Of a DNA stretch of 47,384 nt, positions 31,000 through 41,079 are shown in pieces. How positions within the stretch are numbered: the stretch's first letter is position 1; each line of letters starts with the position of its first letter. Source of the DNA: an uncultured Mycoplasmatota bacterium (GTDB lineage: Bacteria; Bacillota_I; Bacilli_A; RF39; UBA660); assembly GCA_947303405.1 (NCBI GenBank), contig CAMYYH010000004.1:1-47384 (forward strand), in the 5' to 3' direction. Under the pieces are notes generated by a model, which was given only the letters and a program-made list of their open reading frames with translations, was not told the DNA's origin and did no database searches. The position numbers and the translations under genes were made by a program.

Positions 31000-31022
31000 A
31001 ATTATTTCCCGGGAAATAATTT
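30999..31022. promoter_or_regulatory. Noc-binding-site-like perfect palindrome between mnmE and mnmG
   Basis: AAATTATTTCCCGGGAAATAATTT. Confidence 0.78.
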
Positions 31023-31043
31023 ATAATAAAAAGAGGTGACAAT

Positions 31044-32915
31044 ATGAACTATGAAATAATAGTTGTTGGTGGGGGCCATGCCGGATGCGAAGCGGCTTAT
31101 GCTTCAGCAAAAAAAGGCCATAAGACCCTACTAATTACAAGTAATATAAAAAACATTGCCGATATGCCATGTAATCCTCATATAGGTGGTAGTGCAAAAG
31201 GTATAGTCGTTAGAGAAATAGATGCGTTAGGTGGAATAATGGGGAAAGTAGCAGATAAAACGCATTTACAAATAAAAATGCTTAATAGCGCTAAAGGGCC
31301 AGCCGTTCAAGCTCTAAGAGCGCAAGGAGATAAGATAGCTTATCCTAAAGAGATGCTGGCGAATTTAAATAGTTTAAACAATTTAACTATTCAAGAAGGA
31401 ATGGTTGAAGACTTAATAATAGAAGAAAATACAGCAAAAGGAGTTACTTTAGAAGACGGTACAAAGATTATTTCCCAAAAGGTAATTCTAACAACTGGGA
31501 CCTACTTAAAAGCCGATATTTTGGTAGGTAGTACACGAACGAGGCAAGGTCCTCACGGAGAAAAACCATCTAACCATTTAAGTGATAAACTCAAAGAATA
31601 TGGATTTAATATTATTAGATTAAAGACAGGTACACCTCAAAGAATAGATAGAAAAACAATCGATTTTTCTAAAACAAAACTAGAACCAGGTGACAATAAA
31701 TTACTAACATTCAGTTTTGACTTAAAGCCATGTTACAAAATAGAAGATCAAGAACCATGTTATCTAACTTACACTACAGGTGAAACACACAAGATAATAA
31801 TGGATAACTTAAATAAATCAAGTATGTATGGGGGATTAGATGATATCAAAGGTATTGGTCCAAGATATTGTCCATCTATCGAAGATAAAGTGGTGAGATT
31901 TAAAGATAAAGAAAGACACCAACTATTCTTAGAACCAGAAAGTAGATACTATGACGATATATATGTTCAAGGATTTTCTACCTCTATGCCACCCGAAATT
32001 CAAGAAAAAATGGTTCATTCACTACCAGGATTAGAGAAAGCTAAGATATTAAAATACGGTTATGCTATCGAATATGATGCAATTTATCCAACGCAATTAA
32101 ATGCTTCATTAGAAACAAAAGTAATAAAGAACCTTTATACAGCTGGGCAAATAAATGGTACAAGTGGCTACGAAGAAGCAGCCTGTCAGGGATTAATGGC
32201 AGGAATAAATGCGGCATTATCTATAGAAGGTAAAGAACCATTAATTCTTAAACGTTCAGATGCGTATATAGGAGTATTAATAGATGATCTAATTACAAAG
32301 GGAATTAGAGACCCTTATAGGTTACTATCTAGTAGAGCTGAGTTTAGGTTAATACTAAGAAGTGATAATGCGGATTTAAGATTAAGAAAAATAGGCTATG
32401 AAGTTGGTCTCATTTCCCACGAACAACTAGAAAGATTACTTACAAAAGAGAAAGAAATAGAAGAATTAAAACAATTCTTGAAAGATAACAAGATTAAAAT
32501 AAATGATAACAATCAAGACTTATTTAAAGCAAATGGTATTAATGTTTCAAACACAACCATATCTTTAGAACAATTAATAAAAAGACCTCAGGTAACAATG
32601 TCATTTCTAGAACAACTAATTAATATACCTTTCAAAGAAGAAATTAAAGAACAAGTAGAAATAAACTATAAATATGAAGGATATATTAAGAAAGCAATAG
32701 CTGAGGCTGATAAGATGTTAAAATTAGAGAAAAAACAAATACCAGACGATATCGATTATTATAAGATTAAAAATATCGCTTCTGAGGCTAGACAAAAACT
32801 AAATGAAGTACGTCCTAAAACAATTGCTCAAGCTATAAGAATAAGTGGTGTTAATCCATCTGATATCGCCGTATTATCAGTATATTTAAAGAAAGAGTAT
32901 AATAATCATGAATAA
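31044..32915 (+). CDS. mnmG: tRNA modification enzyme MnmG (GidA)
   Basis: IVVGGGHAGCEAAYASAKKGHKTLLIT, CNPHIGGSAKG. Confidence 0.97.
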   Translation: MNYEIIVVGGGHAGCEAAYASAKKGHKTLLITSNIKNIADMPCNPHIGGSAKGIVVREIDALGGIMGKVADKTHLQIKMLNSAKGPAVQALRAQGDKIAYPKEMLANLNSLNNLTIQEGMVEDLIIEENTAKGVTLEDGTKIISQKVILTTGTYLKADILVGSTRTRQGPHGEKPSNHLSDKLKEYGFNIIRLKTGTPQRIDRKTIDFSKTKLEPGDNKLLTFSFDLKPCYKIEDQEPCYLTYTTGETHKIIMDNLNKSSMYGGLDDIKGIGPRYCPSIEDKVVRFKDKERHQLFLEPESRYYDDIYVQGFSTSMPPEIQEKMVHSLPGLEKAKILKYGYAIEYDAIYPTQLNASLETKVIKNLYTAGQINGTSGYEEAACQGLMAGINAALSIEGKEPLILKRSDAYIGVLIDDLITKGIRDPYRLLSSRAEFRLILRSDNADLRLRKIGYEVGLISHEQLERLLTKEKEIEELKQFLKDNKIKINDNNQDLFKANGINVSNTTISLEQLIKRPQVTMSFLEQLINIPFKEEIKEQVEINYKYEGYIKKAIAEADKMLKLEKKQIPDDIDYYKIKNIASEARQKLNEVRPKTIAQAIRISGVNPSDIAVLSVYLKKEYNNHE

Positions 32916-33624
32916 AGATCTATTTATAAAAGAATTAGAAAAAATAGGTATTGAACCAACATCAATTCAATTAAAGCAATTAGAAGTGTATATGAAATTT
33001 TTAATAGAGTACAATTCACATACTAATCTAACAGCTATAAAAGAACCTGAAGATATCTACCTTAAGCACTTCTATGATTCTCTGGTAATAGCTAGGTATC
33101 ATATTTTTACTAATGAAAAAGTATTAGATATTGGTACAGGACCAGGTTTTCCAGGAATGATATTAAAAATATTCTTTCCAAATATTAGACTAACATTACT
33201 AGATTCCAATAATAAAAAGATAAAATTTTTAATAGAACTAGCAAGTAAACTAGGTATAGAAAATATTGAAATAATATGTGGAAGAGCGGAAGAAATAATA
33301 AACAAAAAAAGAGAAGAATACGATATAGTCACATCAAGAGCAGTAAGCAACTTAACCACTTTAAGTGAACTATCTTTACCTTTTGTAAAAATAGGTGGCT
33401 ACTTTATTCCTCTTAAAGGACAAAACAAAGAAGAAATAATAGAGGCGGAAGACGCTATTGAAATACTGGGAGGTATTCTAGAAAACGAGTATAACTATGA
33501 ATTACCAATTGAAAAAAGTAAAAGAACAATAATAGTAATAAAAAAGATAAATAACTCTCCTTCCAAATACCCTCGTCAGTATGGCAAAATAGTCAAAAAT
33601 CCATTGAAAAAAACAAGTAAATAA
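32908..33624 (+). CDS. rsmG: 16S rRNA (guanine527-N7)-methyltransferase
   Basis: HTNLTAIKEPEDIYLKHFYDSL, LDIGTGPGFPGMILKI. Confidence 0.95.
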   Translation: MNKDLFIKELEKIGIEPTSIQLKQLEVYMKFLIEYNSHTNLTAIKEPEDIYLKHFYDSLVIARYHIFTNEKVLDIGTGPGFPGMILKIFFPNIRLTLLDSNNKKIKFLIELASKLGIENIEIICGRAEEIINKKREEYDIVTSRAVSNLTTLSELSLPFVKIGGYFIPLKGQNKEEIIEAEDAIEILGGILENEYNYELPIEKSKRTIIVIKKINNSPSKYPRQYGKIVKNPLKKTSK

Positions 33625-33668
33625 GATATATTAAGTATAATAGGAAGTAATAACAAGGGGATGATATA

Positions 33669-35099
33669 ATGAACTTAGATCAAACTGTTATACAAGTACA
33701 CATAGAAGACATAATACCAAATAGATTCCAACCAAGGTTAAATTTTGATGAAAAATCCCTTCAAGAATTAGCAGAATCGATTAAAGAACATGGTATTATC
33801 CAACCTTTAGTATTAAGGAAATTAGGAGATAAATATGAAATAATTGCTGGAGAAAGAAGATTTAAAGCAGCGCAAATAGCAGGATTATCAACAGTACCAG
33901 CTGTTATTTCTAATATTGATGATAACAAAGCAGCTGAAGTAGCTATCGCTGAAAACGTTCAAAGAGTTAATTTAACAGCTATAGAAGAAGCGAGATCTTA
34001 TAAGAATCTACTTGATAAAGGCTACCTAACTCAAGAAGGGTTAGCAAAGAAAATGGGATTATCCCAACCAGCTATTGCTAATAAATTGCGGCTACTAAAT
34101 CTTGATGACGAAGTTCAACAAGCTCTTTTAGATGAAAAAATATCTGAAAGACATGCCCGTACTTTGCTTACAATTCCTAATAAAGAAGCTCAAAGAGAGT
34201 GGCTTCATAGAATTATAAATGAAAGATTAACTGTCAGACAACTAGATATGGAATTGAAAAAGTCTAATATTCAGACTGAAGATAATTCAGAAGATGACGA
34301 AACAGGTGGAGGAGTTCCACTAGTAAATAGCAAACCATCTATAGAAGACATGAAGGCTAATTCCGTAGACATCTTTGACAAAGGTAAAAAAATGACTGTT
34401 GAAGAAATGATGAAACCGACTGAAGTTATCAATGAAGAAATAGAAACACTAGACATGGATGATAATACTCAACCAGAACCTATTAGCCAACCAGTAATAG
34501 AGGCTCCTAATTCAACTGATAACTGGGACGAAAACCCATTTGAACAAGAGGAAAAACCAGAAGATAATAAGTTCTTCAACTTTACTGAAAATCAAGAAGT
34601 AAAAAAAGAAGAAGAACCTCTTTCAACAAAAGAAGAAAGCTCAACTAATAATGGCTTTGAAATAATTGATTTTTCAAATAATAATGAAAAAGATAATAAT
34701 CAAAATAATCCTTTCTTAACAGCCGATGATAATAATAGTGATAATAAAGAAGAAACTAGCTATAAACCAATAAATATGGAAGACAATTCTCGTATTAATA
34801 CTGAATTCAATATCAGCTCAAATAATAAATTCTTTACTCCAACCCTAAATGAGAGACAAGAAGTAGAATTGATTAATAAAGAAGAAAAAGTAGAAAATCC
34901 AATGGATAGGGTTAAAGAATTGGCTCCTTCATATCAAGAAGATGAAGAAGATCATTCTGATACCACCCTAAAAGATACTATTAATACAATAAGAAACTGC
35001 TTAGAGGGATTAGGTAAAAAAGGAGTATATGCTGAAGTAGAAGAAATAGACTTCCAAAATTATTATCAAATAACTATAAAAATACCTAAAGACAACTAA
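33669..35099 (+). CDS. noc: ParB/Noc family nucleoid occlusion-like DNA-binding protein with long internal acidic insert
   Basis: IIPNRFQPR, AGERRFKAAQ, ENVQRVNLTAIEEA; HTH LTQEGLAKKMGLSQPAIANKLRLL; C-terminus LKDTINTIRNCLEGLGKKGVYAEVEEIDFQNYYQITIKIPK resembles B. subtilis Noc; located after rsmG. Confidence 0.85.
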   Translation: MNLDQTVIQVHIEDIIPNRFQPRLNFDEKSLQELAESIKEHGIIQPLVLRKLGDKYEIIAGERRFKAAQIAGLSTVPAVISNIDDNKAAEVAIAENVQRVNLTAIEEARSYKNLLDKGYLTQEGLAKKMGLSQPAIANKLRLLNLDDEVQQALLDEKISERHARTLLTIPNKEAQREWLHRIINERLTVRQLDMELKKSNIQTEDNSEDDETGGGVPLVNSKPSIEDMKANSVDIFDKGKKMTVEEMMKPTEVINEEIETLDMDDNTQPEPISQPVIEAPNSTDNWDENPFEQEEKPEDNKFFNFTENQEVKKEEEPLSTKEESSTNNGFEIIDFSNNNEKDNNQNNPFLTADDNNSDNKEETSYKPINMEDNSRINTEFNISSNNKFFTPTLNERQEVELINKEEKVENPMDRVKELAPSYQEDEEDHSDTTLKDTINTIRNCLEGLGKKGVYAEVEEIDFQNYYQITIKIPKDN

Positions 35100-35120
35100 T
35101 CAAATTAGTTGTTTTTAAAT
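35090..35120 (+). terminator. Terminator downstream of noc
   Basis: acaactaatcaaattagttgttttt. Confidence 0.65.
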
Positions 35121-35159
35121 AACAATGTGCTATAATCTCTTAACAAAGGGGCTATCTAT

Positions 35160-35498
35160 ATGATAAAAAAATATAACTTTTTTATATATAAAAACAACAT
35201 AGTAGTAGAAGAATATCGGGACATTAAAGGAATATCTAATAACAATAGTATAGTATTAAACATTAATAAAATAAAAACTACCCTAAAAGATAAAATTTTT
35301 ATAAGAGAAAACAATGAATTCAAATTTGAACTAGATATCCTTAATAAAAAAAGCCTTTATATACTAAAAGAGCACAATTTAAAATACGATATCAAAGTAA
35401 GAAAATCCACAATAAAAGAACAAAAAAACAAGATTATAATAGAATATGATATAGAAACAAACGAAGATTTAATTAAAATAGAAATAGAAAGATTGTGA
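35160..35498 (+). CDS. Hypothetical protein
   Basis: 112 aa ORF between noc and argS; plausible TATAAT and SD upstream; no family recognised. Confidence 0.6.
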   Translation: MIKKYNFFIYKNNIVVEEYRDIKGISNNNSIVLNINKIKTTLKDKIFIRENNEFKFELDILNKKSLYILKEHNLKYDIKVRKSTIKEQKNKIIIEYDIETNEDLIKIEIERL

Positions 35499-35502
35499 TA
35501 AT

Positions 35503-37254
35503 ATGGAAACATTTATTAAAGAAGAAGAAAAATATATAAAAAATAAACTAGAAGAACTAGGTTATAAGGTAAAAGAAGTTACTTTAAATGTTTCATCTCG
35601 TCCAGAACTAGGAGATTATCAATATAATGGGGTTATGGGATTGGCTAAAGAATATCATAAAAATCCAAGAGAAATAGCCGAAGAACTAGTTAAAACTATT
35701 AAAAAAGATGATAGATATAAGAATATAGATTTAGCAGGACCCGGTTTTATAAACATTACATTTAGCGATAAACAGCTAATAGATTTCATGAATGTTCTTA
35801 ATAATAACATTGATATTAACTATAAAACAGATAATCCTAAAAGTATATTTTTAGACTATGGCGGAGCTAATGTAGCTAAAGCCCTACACGTTGGACATTT
35901 AAGAAGTGCTAACATAGGAGAAGCTTTAAAGAGGTTAGCTACTGCATTAGGAAATAAAACAATGGCCGATACCCACTTAGGGGATTGGGGAAGACCAATT
36001 GGTTTAGTAATGACGGAAATAAAACATAGATTTCCAGAATTACCATATTTTGACGAAAATTATGAAGGAGAATATCCTAAAGAATCACCAGTTACTAATG
36101 ATGATTTAATGGAAATCTATCCTCTTGCAAGTATTAAAGCCAAAGAAGACGAAGCTTACATGGAAGAAGCCCGTGAGATTACTTCTAAGTTCCAAAAATA
36201 TGATAGAGGCTTAACGGCCTTATGGAATCATATAATGACTGTATCAAAAGCTGATATAAAAAGAATTTATGATAGACTAAATGTTACCTTTGAAACTTGG
36301 GAAGGGGAATCAGACTGTTATAAGTATATTCCTGAAACCATTGAATATTTAGAAAAAGAAGGATTTGTTGAAGATAGTCAAGGAGCTAAGATTATTTCCG
36401 TATCAGAGCCAGATGATGATCATGAAGTACCCCCAGTACTATTGATTAAATCAAATGGATCTGCTTCATATGAATCTACAGATATTGCTGGCTTATGGGA
36501 AAGAATGCACCTATTTAATCCTGATGAAGTATGGTACCTAACAGACGCTCGTCAGAATCTACATTTTGAGCAGGTATTTAGAGCTGTATATAAAACAGGA
36601 ATTGTCCCAAAAAGCACAAATCTAGAATTCATCCCATTTGGAACAATGAATGGTAAAGATGGCAAACCGTTTAAAACTAGAGATGGTGGAGTAATGTCAC
36701 TTGAGAATCTATTAGATATGGCTAAAGTAGAATGTGAAAAGAAAATACTGCCTAATATTACTGGGGAAGAAAGAGAAAAGGTGGCGAATATAGTATCTAT
36801 TGCTGTAGTAAAATACGCAGACTTGCTACCTTATAGATTAACGGACTATGTATTTGACCCAGTAAAGTTTAGTGACTTACAAGGAAAGACAGGACCCTAT
36901 TTATTATATTCAACTATAAGAATTAAATCTTTATTAAAAAAAGCACAAGATGAAAAAATAGAATATAACGAAGTGAAAATGATTTCGGACCCAACCCAAA
37001 GAAATATAATGATTGGTCTGTTAAATATAAACAATGTGTTGATAAATTCTTATAAATCAAGATCTCTAAATGATATATGTGAATACTTATACAAAATTAC
37101 TAATATCTATAATAACTTTTATTATCAAAATAGAATCCTTACAGAAGAAGACCAAAATACTAGAGAATCTTGGCTTACAATAAGTAAAATTGTATATGAT
37201 AATAATTGTAAACTATTAAATATTTTAGGTATAGAGATTCCAGAAAGAATGTAA
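35503..37254 (+). CDS. argS: Arginyl-tRNA synthetase
   Basis: DYGGANVAKALHVGHLRSANIGEAL (HIGH motif), C-terminal DALR region. Confidence 0.96.
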   Translation: METFIKEEEKYIKNKLEELGYKVKEVTLNVSSRPELGDYQYNGVMGLAKEYHKNPREIAEELVKTIKKDDRYKNIDLAGPGFINITFSDKQLIDFMNVLNNNIDINYKTDNPKSIFLDYGGANVAKALHVGHLRSANIGEALKRLATALGNKTMADTHLGDWGRPIGLVMTEIKHRFPELPYFDENYEGEYPKESPVTNDDLMEIYPLASIKAKEDEAYMEEAREITSKFQKYDRGLTALWNHIMTVSKADIKRIYDRLNVTFETWEGESDCYKYIPETIEYLEKEGFVEDSQGAKIISVSEPDDDHEVPPVLLIKSNGSASYESTDIAGLWERMHLFNPDEVWYLTDARQNLHFEQVFRAVYKTGIVPKSTNLEFIPFGTMNGKDGKPFKTRDGGVMSLENLLDMAKVECEKKILPNITGEEREKVANIVSIAVVKYADLLPYRLTDYVFDPVKFSDLQGKTGPYLLYSTIRIKSLLKKAQDEKIEYNEVKMISDPTQRNIMIGLLNINNVLINSYKSRSLNDICEYLYKITNIYNNFYYQNRILTEEDQNTRESWLTISKIVYDNNCKLLNILGIEIPERM

Positions 37255-37338
37255 ATATATACAAATAGAAAAAAATAGTATTGTCATATTTTAAAAAATA
37301 TGTATAATGGTGTCTAGTAGTTATGGAGGCACGAAAAA

Positions 37339-37773
37339 ATGAGTTCAAAAAAATTGACTCTCGAAGAGTTAGAAGCAATGTCATATGACGATATAGCTCT
37401 AATAATTCTTAACGAATCTAAAAAAACAATGAAAATCAATGACTTATTCAAGAAGGTATGTGATTTATTAAAACTAAGTGAAGATGAGTATGTTAATAAG
37501 TTACCAGCATTCTTCGATGTATTAAGTACGGATCATAGATTTATAATGTTAGAAGATGGATCTTGGGACATTAAAACTAGACATTCTACGAAGATAGTTA
37601 TAGATCCTGAAGAAGATGACGATGATATCGTTATTGAAGAAGAAATAGAAGATGACGAAGAAAACGAACAAGAAGATATCTTCTATGACGAAGAAGCGGC
37701 CGATGACGATCAAGCAGATAACGATTTATCAAATTTCATAATAATAGAAGATGAAGATGAAACGAATGGTTAA
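37339..37773 (+). CDS. rpoE: DNA-directed RNA polymerase delta subunit
   Basis: N-terminal HARE-HTH domain and acidic C-terminal tail. Confidence 0.88.
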   Translation: MSSKKLTLEELEAMSYDDIALIILNESKKTMKINDLFKKVCDLLKLSEDEYVNKLPAFFDVLSTDHRFIMLEDGSWDIKTRHSTKIVIDPEEDDDDIVIEEEIEDDEENEQEDIFYDEEAADDDQADNDLSNFIIIEDEDETNG

Positions 37774-37795
37774 TAACCATTTGTTTTTTTTCTTC
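37766..37795 (+). terminator. Terminator downstream of rpoE
   Basis: aatggttaataaccatttgtttttttt. Confidence 0.6.
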
Positions 37796-37829
37796 GTAAT
37801 GATATAATACCTAAGAAAGGTGTGATACT

Positions 37830-38885
37830 ATGATAGAAAGATTAGAAGCAATTTCTAAAAGATATCTAGAACTAACCGAAAAATTATCTACTCCAGAAGT
37901 ACTATCTGACTACAATGAATTAAAAAAACTATCGAAAGAGCAAAAAGATCTAGAAGAGCAATATAACAAATACCAAGAATATAAAAAAGTACTAAGCGAT
38001 ATGGAAGAAGCTAAAGAATTACTTGACGATCCAGAAATGGGTGAAATGGCATCTCTTGAATTAGAGGATTTGACTAACAAAAAAGAACAACTAACTAAAG
38101 AATTAGAATTCTTACTAATCCCTAAAGATGAGAATGATGATAAAAATATAATTATGGAAATAAGAGGTGCTGCTGGTGGAGATGAAGCTAACATCTTTGC
38201 TGGAGACCTATTTAGAATGTATCAACACTATGCCGATAAGAACAAATGGAAAATAGAAATAATAAATGAGGAACCAGGTACTGCTGGAGGCTTCTCACAA
38301 ATAGAAGCTATTATCAAAGGGGATAATGTATATTCTAAGTTAAAATACGAATCAGGATCCCATAGAGTACAAAGAATACCAGTAACTGAATCAAATGGAA
38401 GAATTCAAACATCTACAGCAACAGTGTTAATAATGCCTGAAGTAGAAGATGTTGATATCGAAATTAATCCTAATGATTTAAGAATAGATGTTTATTGTGC
38501 AACAGGTCATGGCGGTCAAGGAGTAAATACAACTCCATCAGCTGTAAGAATTACTCATTTACCTACTAACACAGTGGTTACTTGTCAAAATGAAAGAAGT
38601 CAAATCCAAAACAAACAAGAGGCAATGCAAGTATTAAAATCTCGCCTATATCAAATGGCTCAAGAAGAACAAGATGCTAAAGTTGGTAATGAAAGAAGAA
38701 GTAAAATAGGAACAGGAGATAGGGCTGAAAAAATAAGAACTTATAATTATCCTCAAAATAGAGTTACCGATCATCGTATTGGTTATACCACTAATACTCT
38801 TGATAGAGTAATGGATGGGGCTTTAGATGATATTATTGAAGCTCTAATAACTGAAGATATGGCTCGTAAATTAAAAGGCGAATGA
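37830..38885 (+). CDS. prfA: Peptide chain release factor 1
   Basis: GAAGGDEANIFAGDLFRMY, GHGGQGVNTTPSAVRITHLPT (GGQ), RVTDHRIGYT. Confidence 0.96.
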   Translation: MIERLEAISKRYLELTEKLSTPEVLSDYNELKKLSKEQKDLEEQYNKYQEYKKVLSDMEEAKELLDDPEMGEMASLELEDLTNKKEQLTKELEFLLIPKDENDDKNIIMEIRGAAGGDEANIFAGDLFRMYQHYADKNKWKIEIINEEPGTAGGFSQIEAIIKGDNVYSKLKYESGSHRVQRIPVTESNGRIQTSTATVLIMPEVEDVDIEINPNDLRIDVYCATGHGGQGVNTTPSAVRITHLPTNTVVTCQNERSQIQNKQEAMQVLKSRLYQMAQEEQDAKVGNERRSKIGTGDRAEKIRTYNYPQNRVTDHRIGYTTNTLDRVMDGALDDIIEALITEDMARKLKGE

Positions 38886-39604
38886 GAGAAGATATAGAAT
38901 ACTTAAAAAAATACCTACATCCTTACGATAACTTAGAAGATGCTATTAAAAGATTAGAAAAAGGAGAACCAGTCCAATACATAGTAGGTGATACTAACTT
39001 TTATGGCAATATCATCAAAGTAAATAAAAATGTCTTAATACCTAGACCAGAAACTGAAGAACTAGTAGAAAAGACATCTGAGTACATAAAAGAAATGTTT
39101 TCTACTGATCTTAGTATATTAGACATAGGTACAGGTAGTGGTTGTATAGCCATTTCCCTAAAAAAGCTGTTCCCTAGTTCTATCGTTACAGCCATAGATA
39201 TATCTCAAGACGCTTTGGAGACAGCTGAAGAAAATGCAAAAATGAATAATACAGATATAACTTTCCTTCAAAGCGATATTTTTTCTAATGTTAAAGGCAA
39301 ATACAAATGCATAATATCTAATCCTCCATATTTAACAAAAAATGATTACATAATGGATATAGTAAAGAATAATGAACCATCTCAAGCATTATATGCTAAA
39401 GATAACGGCTTATATTTCTATAAAGAAATCCTAAGTAAAGCCAAAGACTACTTGGAAGATAAGTTTATTATAGCCTTTGAAATAGGAGAAAATCAAAAAG
39501 CTAGTATTATTAAAATAGCTAAAGAATACTTTCCTAAAGCTAATATAATAGGATCAAAAGATTTAAGAAAACTAAACAGATTTATTTTTGTAATAAAAAA
39601 ATAA
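38882..39604 (+). CDS. prmC: Peptide chain release factor N5-glutamine methyltransferase
   Basis: RPETEELVE, DIGTGSGCIAISL, SNPPYL; overlaps prfA (ATGA). Confidence 0.94.
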   Translation: MREDIEYLKKYLHPYDNLEDAIKRLEKGEPVQYIVGDTNFYGNIIKVNKNVLIPRPETEELVEKTSEYIKEMFSTDLSILDIGTGSGCIAISLKKLFPSSIVTAIDISQDALETAEENAKMNNTDITFLQSDIFSNVKGKYKCIISNPPYLTKNDYIMDIVKNNEPSQALYAKDNGLYFYKEILSKAKDYLEDKFIIAFEIGENQKASIIKIAKEYFPKANIIGSKDLRKLNRFIFVIKK

Positions 39605-39689
39605 ATCTTTTTTTACGAAATTTTAGTAAATAAATACTAATTGGTTTGACAAAATAATCTATTCTATTTAATATTAAGTTATAAAGAGA

Positions 39690-40958
39690 GTGATTAATTT
39701 GAAACAATTAATAATCGAAGGAAACAAAAAACTAACCGGAGAGATAGAAATAAGTGGTGCCAAGAATGGTATTGTAGCCTTAATACCAGCGGCAATCTTA
39801 TCCGATGAAGGAGCAACTCTATATAATGTTCCAGACATTTCGGATACTAAATCCTTATTAGACATATTAGAATTACTTAATTGTCCAACAAAGTATGCAA
39901 ATGAAGAATTAGAAATAGATACCAAAAGAATTGAGAATAAAGTAATAAAGGAGGAATTAGCAAAAAAACTAAGAGCCTCTTACTATTTCATGGGTGCTCT
40001 ATTAGCCAAATTTAAATATGCTGAGATTTATTTCCCAGGAGGATGTAATATTGGAACTCGTCCAATAGACTTCCACATCAATGGCTTTAAAAAATTAGGA
40101 GCTGATGTTACAATTGAAGGAAATAAATATATATTTAAAGCTAATAAACTTAAGGGTGCTAAGATATATTTAGACTTTGCCTCAGTTGGAGCAACTATTA
40201 ATATTATGTTAGCAGCAGTTAAAGCCGAAGGGAAGACTACAATATCTAATGCAGCTAAAGAACCAGAAATAGTTAATGTAGCAAGTTTCCTAAATAGCAT
40301 GGGAGCTAAGATAACAGGTGCTGGTACTAGCGAGATAAAAATAGAAGGTGTAGAACATCTAGGTAGGGGAATTATTGATGTAATTCCAGACCGTATTGAA
40401 TCTGGAACTTACATAATAGCAGGAGCTCTAATGGGAGAAAATCTAAAAGTATCTGGAATAATAGAAGAGCACGTAGAATCCCTTTTATCTAAACTAAAAG
40501 AGATGGGAGTAGATATGAAAGTCGAAGAAAACTACGTTATTATTAATAAACCAAGTGAGTATAAACCAATAAATGTTAAAACTTTGGTATTCCCTGGGTT
40601 CCCAACTGATTTAGGACAACCTATAAGTGTTTTATTAACTCAAGCTAATGGAACATCTATACTAGAGGAAACAATCTATGAAAATAGAATGGGACACATC
40701 AAATATCTACAAAAACTAGGAGCTAATGTTAGAGTAAATGATCGTACAGCTATCTTCATGGGACCAAGTAAATTAAAAGGAACTGAAGTAGTAGCTACCG
40801 ATTTAAGAGCCGGAGCTGCTATGGTACTAGCTGGATTAACTGCGACAGGAACCACAACTATTAATGAAATAGAACATATTCTAAGAGGATATGAAAACAT
40901 AGTAGAAAAACTCCAAAACGTAGGTGCAAGTATAAGAATTAAAGAGGATAAAGAATAA
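39690..40958 (+). CDS. murA: UDP-N-acetylglucosamine 1-carboxyvinyltransferase
   Basis: GEIEISGAKNGIVALIPAAIL, PGGCNIGTRPIDFHI, DLRAGAAMVLAGL. Confidence 0.95.
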   Translation: MINLKQLIIEGNKKLTGEIEISGAKNGIVALIPAAILSDEGATLYNVPDISDTKSLLDILELLNCPTKYANEELEIDTKRIENKVIKEELAKKLRASYYFMGALLAKFKYAEIYFPGGCNIGTRPIDFHINGFKKLGADVTIEGNKYIFKANKLKGAKIYLDFASVGATINIMLAAVKAEGKTTISNAAKEPEIVNVASFLNSMGAKITGAGTSEIKIEGVEHLGRGIIDVIPDRIESGTYIIAGALMGENLKVSGIIEEHVESLLSKLKEMGVDMKVEENYVIINKPSEYKPINVKTLVFPGFPTDLGQPISVLLTQANGTSILEETIYENRMGHIKYLQKLGANVRVNDRTAIFMGPSKLKGTEVVATDLRAGAAMVLAGLTATGTTTINEIEHILRGYENIVEKLQNVGASIRIKEDKE

Positions 40959-40978
40959 TATTTATCCTCTTTTATTTT
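40944..40978 (+). terminator. Terminator downstream of murA
   Basis: agaggataaagaataatatttatcctctttt. Confidence 0.7.
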
Positions 40979-41044
40979 AAATTGAAAACATTAATATAAA
41001 ACAACAAAAAAATCAAGAACAAACTGATGAAGTAGACACTGTGT

Positions 41045-41073
41045 TTGACATTTTTGCAAAAATCTGATATAAT
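41045..41073 (+). promoter_or_regulatory. Consensus sigma-A promoter
   Basis: TTGACA (41045-41050), 17-nt spacer, TATAAT (41068-41073). Confidence 0.85.
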
Positions 41074-41079
41074 TCTACT

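Noticed and set aside
40027-40043. TTATTTCCCAGGAGGA in murA as a Noc site
   Set aside because: Only a half-site without the palindromic right arm; isolated TATTTCCC copies also occur by chance in this AT-rich sequence (e.g. in mnmG).
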